From Mytilus galloprovincialis (taxonomy: Eukaryota; Mollusca; Bivalvia; Mytilida; Mytilidae), in NCBI RefSeq assembly GCF_965363235.1, contig NC_134846.1, positions 72,948,724 to 73,012,723 of the forward strand: a DNA stretch of 64,000 nucleotides, written 5' to 3'. This document shows, piece by piece, positions 48,166 to 61,110 of this stretch. Below the pieces are notes generated by a model. That model saw only the letters and a program-made list of their open reading frames with translations. It did not search any database and had not been told where the DNA came from. Numbering within the stretch: the first letter of the stretch is position 1; the number at the start of each line of letters is the position of its first letter. Made by a program: the position numbers and the translations under genes.

Positions 48166-49254
48166 AATACATCTAACAAAAACAGAGTGGACGTGGCCTG
48201 GTGTATAGTAACATTATTTCGTACCAGTGGAGTGACTGTAGAAAAACTAGGTATGCAGTATTTGCTTGCAAGTCAGCCATCGATTGTTGTACGTTATATA
48301 AGATAGCATCGTATAAACATACGGCATTGTATTGCATTTTGAAAAATAAGATTGACACGGACAAAATTAATGTCATAATGTTTATAAGTATTGAAACATT
48401 TTAATTAAATTATGAACAAAGAATCTTTTTGGATGTAAATAAGTGTAAAGATTTGTTCAACGATACTTGATAATACGATACGTCATGAAACGTTCTATTG
48501 TTGATGCAGACGTTTTTGATTGTAGTATAACATCTCCTGACAATATATATATGCTTTATCTCATATATCTTGTGTTGACAAATATATCATTTCAACAGGT
48601 AGCAATTGTCAATGTCAAATTATTTATCTTCAAAATACAATAGCATATGAGTTCTTTGTGTATAAAAAGTTCTAAGTAAAACAGGTAGCTTTAATTGAAT
48701 GCGTTATCCTGCACTTCGTTATTGTTAATGAGAGATATATATGTTGTCTAACTTGATTATTTTAATTTCCAAGGGTTCGTTAGTATAGTGGGAAATTACA
48801 TTAATAACGGTACTAGTAATACGGGTACAACATAAATGATATGCATGTACGTACTATTTTATATCACGTGATATTAAAAAAATAAGCCGTAATATTTTCC
48901 CTTGTTGGTCACTTTAAGCCATAACTAAGCCACTCATTTAAGTTATGAAATAAACAAGACCAACTCTTTCAATTATTTTTTCTTTTAGTTTTGAATTGGG
49001 AATATTTGTACAAAGTGAAGAAAAATCAACTGTTTAATACTATTGCAAGATGTTTGGCTTAATAAAGTGACCAGTGTTGAGTTGGTAACATCTCAGAATA
49101 CGTTTATTTAAAGAATCGATAATTAACCAGGATCGTTTCTATGTTTCCGGGCATGGTAAATAACATCTCTGTAAAAATGTGGATGTGCTATCCCGTTTGA
49201 AATAGAATGAAATTCATTACAGTGTAGCTATGGCCATTCATTGACTGGGGGAAA

Positions 49255-50380
49255 TTAGGTGAACGTTTGTAACGGTTTATTTCTTCCTCTGTGATATTTT
49301 ATCCTGAGGATAACTTGTCCCGGTAATTTTTTTCCAGGCATGGTATTTCACAGGTTGATTTTTTCCAGAGGAGTGAAAATCTATCTGTGTTATGCGGATA
49401 GTATGTACCGGTATATATTTGCCGTACTATATTTCACAGAACCGTGTGAAATAGAGTCCCATTAACTACTATGTAAGTTACTCACAATCAATATATACCC
49501 GACTATAATAATAAAATGTTTCACAAAGGTAGACTAAATTTGCATAATTTATCAAAGGGAGTTAATTATGAGCAATTTATATTTTAAAGACATTAATATA
49601 ATATATTTCTGAATCTATTTTATAATGAAATTTTTCTTTGAATCTTATTTTTTATATATTCATTTATATAAAAAGATGACTTACAACTTGATTCAATAAG
49701 ACAGATAACATTTCACAGTTAAAACTATCCAGCTGTAAAACATGCTTTTGTTCCAATATATTGTTATGCTATGATTTATCTGATTTCCATATAATCAACA
49801 ACTACATCTCTGTCCCCAGACAAAACTATTTATATAGTTAAAAATATCATCATAATCAAATTCTTCAATTATTATTAACAGTAGTAATGCAACTATATTT
49901 CTACCTTACTTTTAAATTTATATTTGTACTGAGATCTGAAAACAACTCACTTTTACATGAATTTCACTAACCTTATTTAATCATGATATTATTTTCACAA
50001 TTACGATCTTTGAAATTACTTCTGGTTTTCTTCCCTATGTTTCATAATAATTTTCTTTTTAAAAGGATGATATTGACTTAAATATTTCCGGAAATTTTTT
50101 CAAGGATAATTTGTGAAATTATTTCCCATTATAATACATTTTTTTTAACAATTTCGCTTTGTTTCAAATACACTATTATCATTTCATAGTATTTTTAAAG
50201 GATAAATGTTTTTCTAATAACTATTCATTAAGTTAACTACCCAGATAGAATTTCACGGCAAAGGCAAAAATATCCCAGGGAAATATTTTCCTCCGGATAA
50301 AAAAATAACAACAACTACTGTGACATTTTTTCCTCCGGATCAAATTTCACCCGGATATAATTTTGCTTTACACGTTCGTC
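49255..50380. mobile_element. Possible element with TTTCAC / CCTCCGGAT-rich ends
   Basis: The left side (49255-49460) has repeated phrases such as TTTCACAGG, TTTTTTCCAG, TATCCTGAGGATAA and GTGAACGTTTGTAA. The right side (50245-50375) has inverted relatives: CCTCCGGAT twice, ATTTCACCCGG and TTTACACGTTCGT. The ends match only loosely. The interior is plain A+T-rich DNA. Confidence 0.35.
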
Positions 50381-50639
50381 TGTAATGCCCACTGCTCACG
50401 ACGTACTTATCATAGAAATTTAAACTGTGAGGTCACCAAAGGTTCTAAACGCCTAAATAAAATAATTAAATATACTTATCAGGAATAACCTTTGTAATTT
50501 GAAAATAAATAAAAATGGCCTTCAACACGGAGTCTTGGCTCACACCGAACAGCAAGCTAGAAAGGTTGAATACTTAAATGCTTTACTTGATTTTTTGTTA
50601 TGGTTTGACCATCAATTTTCCTAATATGATATCGCACGT

Positions 50640-50925
50640 TCTTTCAGATTATTTTTTTTACTTAATTGGCTTTAAACGTTACAATGCATGATGTCGTCTG
50701 TTTATGTAGTTCATATGTGTTTTTCGTTTCTCGTTGGTTTCCCGTTTGAATGGTTTTACACTAGTAGTGTTGGGGCCCTCTATAACTTGCTGTTCGGTGT
50801 GAGCCAAGGCTCCGTGTTGCAGGTCGTACCTTGACCTATAATGGTTTACTTTTATGAATTATTACTTGGGAGGAGAGTTGTCTCATTGGCACTCATACCA
50901 CATCTTCCTATATCTATCTATATCT
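50640..50925 (+). repeat. Family B repeat, long copy
   Basis: Includes CCGTTTGAATGGTTTTACAC, GTGAGCCAAGGCTCCGTGTT and CATTGGCACTCATACCACA. Confidence 0.8.
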
Positions 50926-51254
50926 ATACATTTTTTTTTTCAACAAAAGAATACATCACAAGAATATAAGTTTTGTAAGAAACGTGAGAAATTGTGTTGG
51001 ACTTGAAGATAAGGCAAAGTGACAAATATCTGAAAGAATGAATCGTTTTATGGTATTAAACAAAGAAATCAAATGATTTTTTAATTATCCAGAACTCTTC
51101 ACACATGTACGCATTGAATAAATAGTAGGCCATTCTTAAATGATCACACCGTAGAAGTAGTTGTGCTCTTAATCAATGAGATATTTTGTGAATTAACCCC
51201 ATCAACTTAATAGTTTTTTTTCAATGGATAAACCTATTTTTTTATTATTATTAA

Positions 51255-51560
51255 ATAATATCATCTCTGAACATTATTATTCTTATAAATGACACGGTTG
51301 TATGTGATGATTATAATAAATATTTAAAACAAATTCCTTTCAAGCTTTGTAAAAAGAAAGTTTCATTTTATGTATCGGAATGTGTAACAAGTGAATATTT
51401 CAATCCCCACTGGAAGGCCTCTGACAGACTGGGTGAGCATAAAATCATAGCCGTTGACAAACAAGTTACAACCTACAAACGTTTTACTGTCGACCACACT
51501 GTTATGCAATTAATTCTAAGTATTTTTTTAAAGCTAAACCTAGTAAATGTTTAAAGGAAT
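51255..51560 (+). other. Open stretch of about 100 codons without ATG start; unidentified
   Basis: Read from just after an in-frame stop near 51250, the plus strand gives NDTVVCDDYNKYLKQIPF, CKKKVSFYVSECVTSEYF and FNPHWKASDRLGEHKI before a stop near 51558. The amino-acid mix looks like a real globular protein rather than translated A+T-rich noise. No acceptor, donor or family was recognised. It may be a fossil fragment of some element or gene. Confidence 0.3.
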
Positions 51561-52845
51561 CTGTGTTAACGATTGAAATCCAGAAATCATTAACTTAATA
51601 ATTTACCAGCATAACATAATTACGTTCGTTAAAATAAAAAAAAACACAAGTGAACGTGTTGAGAGATATGACCACCGGAAGATGGTGCCAAAGAACATCA
51701 CAACCCCAAAAAGACTATTATTTCTATGGATTGACCAACACTCTGAATGTTTCATTTCCATTTCATTTGCTTGTACAAAATCTTGATCTCTGATCGGTAT
51801 TTTTGATTTAGGATTTTTCTAGTCTTGAAATCGAAGGAGATCATCCTACACCGAGATAATATTTCATAGAATTTATATAAATTAATAATTAGCATATTAT
51901 TTGGGCCTTTTCCTGACTACCTTCTGTTTGTTTTGGAAAGTGGGGCGTGTTGCTACCATTTCTTTAAACGAGGAAAGGTTAAAACTACAATTTCCATTTC
52001 CTCGTTTTTATGGGATGAACATATATTTTCTTCTACAGTATAATAACTTAAATAGCTTTTGAAATAGACTTTACATTTTTACATCTAAATGGACTGCCAT
52101 CGAAGCGTGATTCTATGACAGGTAATAAAATAGAGGAAAATTAATTTGTTGAAAAAAAGAAACTTTACAAATGATTCTAAATAAAGAATTCCACTCAGCA
52201 TATAATGAAAAGTCGTTATTTGATATGAATTCCTCAAAGGTAAAATATTACCAAAAAGTAAATCCATCAATTTAAGGTATATAAACTAAATAAAGACTTT
52301 TTTTTTTTTGCGTGTTTTTTTTTTTTTTTTACATCAGACAGAAGTTAATCAATGTTAGGTACAAAATCCTCGGTACTCATGCACATAAGAAACACGTACG
52401 GATTTTCAAGTCCCCAAATCATAACCCGCTGTTCAATGGTTATTCGCAACAGATATGCCCGAAACCAAAAGACAAGAAAATTAAACACATTTGTGAAAAC
52501 CAGATTGACTAACTTGACTGAAGATTCACTAACATCCAGCATAAAAAAAATAGGAACATTAACCTTAGTATACACATTGAGCGGTTTATACTTTTACTTT
52601 AATCATCCCTTATTTTTCATTAACTATTCATTTACATTTTATCACAAATCGAACTTATTTGTCCATTGGGTGTAAATTTGTGTTACTACGTTTTTTGATT
52701 GACTAAAGTCATTCCAATAAATATTTTATAGTGCGTCTTTCTATGGTGCGATGTTATACTATTGTTTCAGAAAAGGGAGAAGGTATGGTACCATTAAAAC
52801 GTTTAATCCCGCTGCAATAGTTTGCACCTGTCCTAATAGTTATCA
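51560..52845. other. No gene recognised
   Basis: Contains T runs at 52296-52330. Overlapping frames on both strands at 52312-52675 have no family support. Confidence 0.4.
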
Positions 52846-53270
52846 AAAGTACCAGGATTATAATTTTATACGCCAGACGCGCCTTTCGTCTACACAAGAC
52901 TCATCAGTGAAGCTCATATCAAAATAGTTAATAAAGCCAAATAAATACAAAGTTGAAGAGCATTGAGAACCCAAATTCCAAAAAGTTGTGCCAAATACGG
53001 CTAAGGTAATCTACTCCTGGGGTAAGAAAATCCTTAGTTTTTCGAAAAATTTAAAGTTTTGTAAACAGAAAAATTATAAAAATGACCATACAATTGATAT
53101 TCATGTCAACACCGAAGTTGTGACTACTGGGCTGGTGATACCCTCGGGGAAGAAACGTCCACCAGCAGTGGCATCGACCCAGTGGTGTAAATAGTTATCA
53201 TAAGTACCAGGATTATAATTTTATACGCCAGACGCGCGTTTCGTCTACACAAGACTCATCAGTGGTCAGG
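52846..53270 (+). repeat. Dispersed repeat with direct terminal copies (period about 355 bp)
   Basis: TAGTTATCAAAAGTACCAGG… at 52846-52925 recurs as TAGTTATCATAAGTACCAGG… at 53189-53270, both containing ACGCCAGACGCGCSTTTCGT and CAAGACTCATCAGTG. Between them lies a conserved stretch with ACACCGAAGTTGTGACTAC and CCACCAGCAGTGGCATCGAC. This looks like one full monomer plus part of the next of a satellite-like or dispersed unit. Confidence 0.8.
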
Positions 53271-53549
53271 AATCTGTTGTTCAGTGGTTGTCGTCTGTTT
53301 ATTGGGTTCAGAAGTGTTTCTCGTTTTTCGTTTTTATATAGATTAGACCGTTGGTTTTCTCGTTTGAATGGATTTTCACTAGTAATTTTGGGATCCTTTA
53401 TAGCTTGCTGTTCGGTGTGAGCAAAAAACTCCGTGTTGAGGGCCGTACCGTACCTTGACCTATAATGGTTTACTTTATACACTGTTACTTGGATGGAGAG
53501 GTGTCTCATAGGCACTCATACCACATCTTCCTATATCTATTAAGTAATA

Positions 53550-56230
53550 TTCAAAATTATGACACCAAAATAATGTCTACAGAACCGATGGTAAATCTGG
53601 GGCAGCAGTAATTTTTTCGCCAATTAATATTTCAAAGATGTATCATTTGCGCCATATTTTCAAAAGTTTCAATTTGTGCCAATTTACCTGCATACATGTA
53701 TATGTTGTGTACAAGTTGTAATGTGTTTTGTACATGTTATCGTGTTTTATGAACCGCTTAACACAAGTACATCATGCAAGCAAGGACACAGTCGTTTGTT
53801 ACATTAAAAGTTTCGTATATTTCTGTCATATTTCACAACTATGTAATAAAGTCTTATATTGAATATTGATACAAAAGCATATAAGAACACAAAAAGACTT
53901 TTTACGGATATGATTTAAGTGTATGGAGAAAAATAAAATTAGAATTTAAACAATGCAGGTGTCCATATTTCCAGTTTGAGGCCAAGGAGAATAGCACTAA
54001 AATTAAGCTGAAGAAGATAAATTTGAAGTTGAGACATTACACTGATACATTTTAAGAGAAAAAAATGAGAATTAAAATGGGGAATGTGTCAAAGAGACAA
54101 TAACCCGATCAAAGAGAAATTAAAATTTTATTGATATATAATTATATATTGTATTGTGGAGAAGACTTTATAAGTATGTTTTACTTGTGGCTGATCCTTT
54201 TTTGCTTTGAGCATGCTAATACAATATGTGTAAACTAATGGAATTTGTATTATATGTATTCAGTAACGATCGGCGATACTTTAATAAAATATCTATGTTG
54301 GTGCAAAACAAATGTTGACAAAAGGACGCAATAATTAATCAAATTACTTAAACTTTTATTTGATACAGTATCAATTATCATACATTGACTGTCACAGGAA
54401 ATGTAGAATGTCTAAATGTTTTTACACATTTATTGAAATTATCAAGGGGGTATAGAAAAAATAATTAAATCACCTACTTTAAGTTTTATTATTTGAGCTG
54501 AACATTATAAAACCTATCTATTTAAAGTAATTAATGTAAGTGTGTGTACTGTTATGGACCAATTTTTCAATAAAATAGTACTGTACTTATAGCTGGCGGT
54601 CATGTGACGGTTATGTGTAATTTAATTTCTTGTCATAAACGGTCAGACAGTGGTATTAGAACAAAATAGGGAGTGGGTCCTCTAAGTACAGCAATATAAA
54701 TGAACTTCTGAACTCTTGACCTTGAACGTTTATCCATAGTGATTTAACCAGAAACCAACCAAAAGAGCTGAAATAGCGCTTTTGCAAAATCAAATCTAGG
54801 ATGCTATTGTAGATCTATATCATTTAGAAAAACAATTCCTTAATGTCATGAATTGCTAAAAAAATATATACTAAAGAGCAGTTGAAACGAATACATACCG
54901 TTCACTGGAATACTTTATTTCGATTTGTTTTGGTGCTTGAGAGTGTTATTAAGTGACCTTGAATAGTTTACATAGAAATAGCCCCGTTAAATAGTAAAAG
55001 ATTTTTCACAGCCGATAGGTTAAAGCATGTCAGTTCTCAAAATATAAAAAGTTAAATGTCCAAAAGAGGGCGAATTATATAGCAAAGAACCAAATGGCTT
55101 GTTAGAATTATTTGTAATTATTATGATATGGTATAGTACCTAAACATCACATCAAACCAATAGAACCAATTAGTTTATTTTAATAGCAGTGGTTGTCCTT
55201 GGTCAAATTGCTTTTTTCCGTGTTGAGTCGATCTTTTGTTTAATCTCTATATGTAACGAGCTCCTTGTAATCATAATGTCATAGAAGTTATTGAAGCAAT
55301 GTATGCATATGTGCTAAACTAAGTCCTCTTTGCACGTTTTTTAACATTCATTACAAATCCATAGCCTATATATATATATGTAAAGATATAAGCACTAATC
55401 AAAAATGGTGTTTTGGCATAGTTTAAGTTCTTATATCTCAGCGACAGCTGAATAATCTACAAAAGTCACGCAAAATCGTTGACATATTCACAAAGTTCTA
55501 ATCAAGAATAGCTTCAGGGAAAAAATCCTTTAAATTAGATAAAAAAAAAGTTCGGATAAGACTATATTTTCTCTAGGATATCATAAAAGTTACCAAGCTG
55601 AAAACAAACTGACGTTATATATGAAAAACGGTTAAGGATAACTTCTAGAAAATGGAACTGGTTATTTTATTCAAAACTCATTTATTTGAGTTGGAAAGAG
55701 TAGTGCGAAGATGTGTGTCTCTTTTTGTTCAGAATTACAAATGCTAAAAAAACTATTTACACAATTAGAAAGTAATACGAACACAAGACTAATATTGAAA
55801 AAAAGGCTAATGCGGAACAGATAACCTAGTGACAACATGAAACAAGTGACAACATGTTTTAGAAGCAATGTTGGGTCTTAAAGGTTAATTTATTGATAAA
55901 TTCATTACTTTACATGTCGGTATACATGCCGAAACTCCATGTTAGTGTCTTGGTGTAACTTTACAAACTAACTTAAATTATTTACTAATTTTAAAAACGA
56001 TCACTATTCGTTGAAACACTTTTCACTCTGAAATATTCGCAATGAAGTTAGATGTATGTCTTAAGCTATACGAGTTTATAATGATCACTTTATAATTTGT
56101 TTAAGATTTTGATATGAAAATATATAATTTGAATTAAGAAATATTTTCAACATTAATAATTGATAGTCATATTTATTATGAAAATTAAAAAAGATATAGT
56201 CAATTATAATTAATTTAATTTTTATTTATA
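53550..56230. other. No gene recognised
   Basis: A family C end fragment sits at 54060-54110 (minus). The rest is A+T-rich with no convincing frames. Confidence 0.4.
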
Positions 56231-56256
56231 TTTTTACCTGAGTTTACCTGTAAAAT

Positions 56257-56334
56257 GAATGCGCGCAAATGTAATCAAAAACTGCGCGCAAACGTAAAAC
56301 ATTTTAATCCCCAAATGCGCGCAAACGTAGTGCG
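56257..56334. repeat. Three copies of a TGCGCGCAAACGTA motif
   Basis: TGCGCGCAAATGTA, TGCGCGCAAACGTA and TGCGCGCAAACGTA, about 25-32 bases apart, in otherwise A+T-rich DNA. Confidence 0.8.
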
Positions 56335-56724
56335 CCCTTTGCAGAAATGGTTTGGATAATAGAAACTGTATAGTATATAACAGAGGAATTAATTGCGTTA
56401 AATTAAAACAAACAGTATAGGAACAAAACTTCGACAACAAAAAGAATGACGGCATAATAAACAATCATGAAATTTTTCTGTTGAATTTTTGAAAAGTAAA
56501 TATCCAAAAAAGTTTATGGCAAACAGCAATGATGCCGTAAAATGTGGTCTGTTCCGCAGTCGTCACCTTGCGGAGTTTTGCTTACATTCTACTTGTAATT
56601 AGAACATTGTGGTGATAAAAAGGCCAGGTTAAGGTTGTGTAATATCCTAAAGTATTTTAGATGGAATAATCGTATTTATTCTTGGGCATAAATGGTATTC
56701 TTTTACGGTCACTCTCGCAGTGGC

Positions 56725-56815
56725 GGAGCGGAAAAGGGGGGGGGGGGTCAATGAATTGGAATAGATACATATAGTTGGACGCCCCCCCCCCCCCCTATCC
56801 TGAGTATGGAACCCT
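56725..56815. repeat. G-run and C-run inverted pair
   Basis: GGCGGAGCGGAAAA plus a G run (56737-56748) faces a C run (56780-56795), much like the 32622-32774 element but without clear ends. Confidence 0.5.
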
Positions 56816-56819
56816 CCGA

Positions 56820-59080
56820 TTTATAAATAATTACTATTCGGCGTTGCAACTTCATCTTTTGATATTCATCATTATTCAATGCAGTGATGTGAAATTTAGT
56901 ATTACATAGGACCATTGTTTAATTCTGACTAATGTACAGAAAAAATAACAAATCATATTCTTACTCGTTAAACTTTCCATGTACCGTTATAAATACATTT
57001 CTCTTATAAGTCTAGTACAATGCTTCTTTGTAGATATTTTATTATGAGAAACTAGCAAATCATACATATTAAAAATAAGTTTTATATCTCTGTGCTTCGT
57101 TTCATAAAATATATGTGCCCATTTAACTTCTGGTTGATTGATCAGTACAGTAACAAATCATAAGTATATCTAGAGCAGTGACTCCCGCAATACAATTATG
57201 TAAGATGTTGAGAAATGGGTTTTTTTTCTCGTTAAGATGCAATGACATATTACATAAGTTTTTAACATTTTTCATACAGATAATTTAAGTCGAAATATAC
57301 CTCTAGCATTTATCATCCTTATCTAACAGCAATGAACTATAAATCAAACGTTATTAAAGGTATACAATTTTGTCCTTTTTCAGAACTTGATATTAGAATT
57401 TCTCACGCGTACCTACTGACTAAAGTTAAAGGTTTTTCCCCATTCCTTGATATTTGTGTACTATAAGCCTCCTATTATCTCTCAGTTGGTTCGATAATTA
57501 CAGCTCACATTTTGGCGAACCAAATTTTTAACCTGGTATCAATGGTGAGTTTATCTACGGAACGCAAAGATTTCAATACAAAATGAATTACAAACAAATA
57601 TAAATTGAAAAAAGATGAATTTAAGATTTAACAGCCCCACCCCCACCAACTTTAATATAAGCGCACCCCCTTTGTAAAATTAGGTTTCTGTGGGAAGCGT
57701 GAAGAACATCTGATTCCACTTGCATCAATTGAATAGTGTTTTTTTCCCTTGGTATTTCTCAAGTCAATCAGTGTACATAAAATTAGAATATTATTAAGTT
57801 CTCTCCCTCACTATGGGCAGTAATGGGGGGTATTTTACCATCTATAATAAGACGATCTTGTTGACACGATTGACGACGACGACAGGCTTCATTTAATAAC
57901 AATTGTACATTGTATGAACTTCTTTGGGAAGCGACAACGCTAATGTCATGGAGTCATTTAAGACCTCATTTTATATTTTGGTGAAAATTTAGTTTTCAGC
58001 AAAAAGGCATAAGTTTAAGATATTTTATTTGTCTAAAGTCCATTTCGAAGCTGCAGTATTAATTAAAAGTATTTTATTATTGTTGAAGGAAATCATTTTT
58101 ATATTCTCGATATATTTAAGATAAGAATTTCAAATCTAACAGATATTTATTTTGGCATTTGTCACTTTAGATTTTCTCTTTGTTAGGCATTATTTTTGTC
58201 AATTTAAGATGTTTAGCGACAAGCTAAGTGGACAAAATTAGACATGTTTTTTTACTCATTCTATTGTCCGGTAAATACAAACAAGTTGTTGTGTATACAA
58301 CATATGTCTAGGTGACCTGGTCAAATTAGGGTTCTTTGTCCTGTCTAGTAAAGACATTTCCACGCCCCTTTTTACCCCAAAATATCAGGTTAATTAAGAT
58401 AGCTTGATTGTTTAACGAATCTGATTGGACGAACCTGAAACAGTAACGCAAAATCGAACAAGTGAATTTCGGTCTCAAAAGTGGCATTATCGAATGCGCT
58501 TTAGAAGATACAAGTTCTACAACCAAATTCACTGTGTTTGTTTTAACTGTTTTCAGGCCCTTACCCATACTCCTAAGTCCGTAAGGTGTGCTGTTGGTTA
58601 AGTCCAACCATAACAGGCAAACGACAGTCCATACAACCCAGCATCCGACAAACCCGATAACGGTCAGAATCCCAATCCTGATAACTAGTCAAGTCTGATA
58701 CTAAGATGAAAACGCGTGCTTTTTTTTATATTTTCAAACTAATGGACCTTTCTACGAAAGCCTTTTCAGTCAGGATTCTACTTTGTCAAAATTATCTCCC
58801 CATTACGCCAGTTCATTTTCACAATCGTAGAAATGGAAGCCATTGTAGGGATGACGCGCTGCCAATTTTTCTCTTGAAAACCGATAAATTTATCCACATT
58901 GCACCATTACGATCCTTATAGTCAGTTGTATTTTAAAAGACAAATGTATCAATTAGCTAATGAGCATCAGTTAATGATCGTGTCTTCATTGGTTCAACTT
59001 AAAACTATTGTCTGATCGGTTGTCAGGTGGAATTTTCGAAAATTCATAAATATTTAAAAAAAATCTAATTAAATATTTCG
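56820..59080. other. No gene supported; slightly G+C-richer patch at 58320-58710
   Basis: 58320-58710 is open in several frames. On the minus strand one frame gives a hydrophobic stretch, IRIGILTVIGFVGCWVVWTV, with no start codon ahead of it and no clear acceptor. I could not join it to TMEM26, whose missing first exon should encode a hydrophobic segment. Confidence 0.3.
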
Positions 59081-59660
59081 TGGAAGGGCAGACTAGATTT
59101 GTTTAGTGGTTGAAGATTTTAAACCCTAGTTATCACACACAAAAAAATATAATTTTTTGAAGATATGCATTTTCATCATCCAACTTGAAAGACTGTCGTC
59201 AAGTACTTTTAGTAAAAAAATAGCTATTCGAACACACCTACTCTGTTTTTTGTGATTCATTAGATAGGTATTTCACTTGACCCATATATTTCATCTTTTA
59301 GAACTGTGATTTTTTTATGTTATAAAGTCAACCTGTAGCTTTGATATATAAAAATGATAGAATCTGAAACGAGACGATGTATGAAATATTCTTGCTTTGT
59401 GCGATATCAAGACAAAATATACAACTCAAACACTCCCTAACATAAAAAGGTGCACTCGATTTTCTCATTTCGATACAATTGTTACCCATTTTTTGGAATT
59501 TTTTCTTGAGTCACATAATGGAAGGGCAGACACCAAAATTACTGAACTAATAGATTGATATGTTTTCCGTCCGTTGTAAAAAAAAATTTAAATCGGAGGT
59601 TATGCATTTTCTACATCCAACTTGAAAGCTACCCATGTCGTCCACTTGATATCTAATTAT
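59081..59660. repeat. Two diverged direct repeats about 438 bp apart
   Basis: TGGAAGGGCAGACTAGATTT at 59081 and TGGAAGGGCAGACACCAAAA at 59519. Each is followed by a related TATGCATTTTC…CATCCAACTTGAAAG block and GTCGTC. Confidence 0.75.
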
Positions 59661-60462
59661 TCTACTTAACTATGAACTAGATCAATTGATAAACTTATGC
59701 GAATGGTGTTTTTAAAATAAAATACTTCGTAATTGAGAAGAAAATTGTCATTTTATTTGTTTCTATTAACTTTTAAAAATTTTGTCACTATCGTAAACAT
59801 TACAGTGAGCATTTATCGCCTTCTCTAACAAAGAGCTTCGATTTTTTTGTTTTATTTCAACCTGGTTTCCGACTGTTTTAGGGTCACACAAAAAAATATA
59901 TTTATCTCGTGAAAAGTTTATTATTTCCTTCGGGCTCTTTTTAATTATTTATTTTTTACTGTTATTTGCAAAGTTCCGGGTTATATCCGGTACAGCTATT
60001 CAACCCACAAACCAACAAATCATTGGTCTGTTTAATGCGCAATCATGAGCTTCCTTTCATTTAATTTTTTATACTTATTCGAGCAATTCTTAGTGTTATA
60101 TTTTTTGTTGTCTTTGGTAACTTGTGAAGCATTTTACAAGAAAAACTAAAATATTCACTTCAACGAAAAAAACATAAAGCATTGATTGAATATATATCTT
60201 CTCTAAATATCAGCTCAATAATTTTAAATCTGCAAATTTTCGGCAGCAAATATTTGTTCTTCCTTCGTTTAGATTTGAACTCATGCTATTGAGATTTCGA
60301 GACAACATCGCCTGCACTGTCCAGTCCTCTGTTTTTTTTAATTTCCTGACTGAACTAATAATTCAGCTTTTGTTGGCCTAATGTTACCTTTCCTCGTCAG
60401 TAGAATCTAGAGTTGTAACACAGTACATGATATATTAGACATGAAGATGAAATTGATTGCAG

Positions 60463-60684
60463 ATTAGCTATCGTAAAGGGTCGCAAGATGCAGTCACACA
60501 AATAAATAACACAAATAATTATATAAGTACGTCTAAACAAGTGACTACTCTACGACGGATCCATCATGCTGAAAACACATATTATATTCATAATTACTCT
60601 AAATATCAACACAACAATGATAAATATGCAAATTTGCGGAATATAGCTGACTGGCTGAGATCGCTTTATCCCATGCATTACTGA
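60463..60684 (+). CDS. Possible 3'-terminal exon of an unidentified gene
   Basis: An acceptor (GATTGCAG) is followed by 73 open codons and TGA in one frame, with even codon use compared with the flanks. The peptide starts ISYRKGSQDAVTQINNT and ends NIADWLRSLYPMHY. No domain was recognised and no upstream exon found with confidence. Confidence 0.3.
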   Translation: MSYRKGSQDAVTQINNTNNYISTSKQVTTLRRIHHAENTYYIHNYSKYQHNNDKYANLRNIADWLRSLYPMHY

Positions 60685-60689
60685 CTTTC

Positions 60690-61110
60690 CATACTGGAAA
60701 CGGACGATTCAAATAGATGACTTGACCAAATGAAAATGCTTATTCAACCAGTAACGATACTGAAACGGCTAGATTCAGTCTGTGATTTAACATTCAGAAA
60801 ATTTTCACCATCAGTGGCTTGACACACCGTGAAGGCTTTATTTAATTACTGACCAGGACAAACTCAGAAGATTAGATCCTGACAAATGTAGAAAGCTTTA
60901 TTACACCAGTGACATACTTATAACAAGAGTTTGACGTATTGTGAACGCAAGATTGCCAACAGTATTGTGACATATACTGAGAACGGAAGATTTCATCACT
61001 AAGCAGCTAGATTCATAAGTGATCTATGATATCATAGATCATCATAGCGAGACAGCTAGATTCATAAGTGATCTATCATAGCGAGAAAACTAGATTCCAC
61101 TACTAACCAG
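60690..61110. repeat. Local degenerate repeats with a 22-bp perfect palindrome
   Basis: CAGCTAGATTCATAAGTGATC occurs at about 61004 and 61056, with weaker relatives (GGCTAGATTC, ACTAGATTCC) on both sides. A perfect palindrome built on GATCTATGATATCATAGATC lies at 61020-61041. Confidence 0.75.

Noticed and set aside
51951-52090. Minus-strand stretch ending in Lys-Lys-Trp split by GTAGCA, tested as TMEM26 exon 1
   Set aside because: The upstream residues are hydrophilic and contain no membrane segment, unlike the TMEM26 N-terminus.
52988-53194. ORF of 68 codons
   Set aside because: It lies wholly inside the 355-bp dispersed repeat and has no ATG-linked or family support.
57502-57542. 41-base segment with AG before and GTGAGT after on the plus strand (LTFWRTKFLTWYQ)
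   Set aside because: Too short to judge, with no neighbouring exons in compatible phase.
58326-58607. Minus-strand open frame considered as the missing first exon of TMEM26
   Set aside because: It has a hydrophobic stretch, but no suitable ATG, no donor giving a split Trp codon, and no resemblance to the TMEM26 N-terminus.
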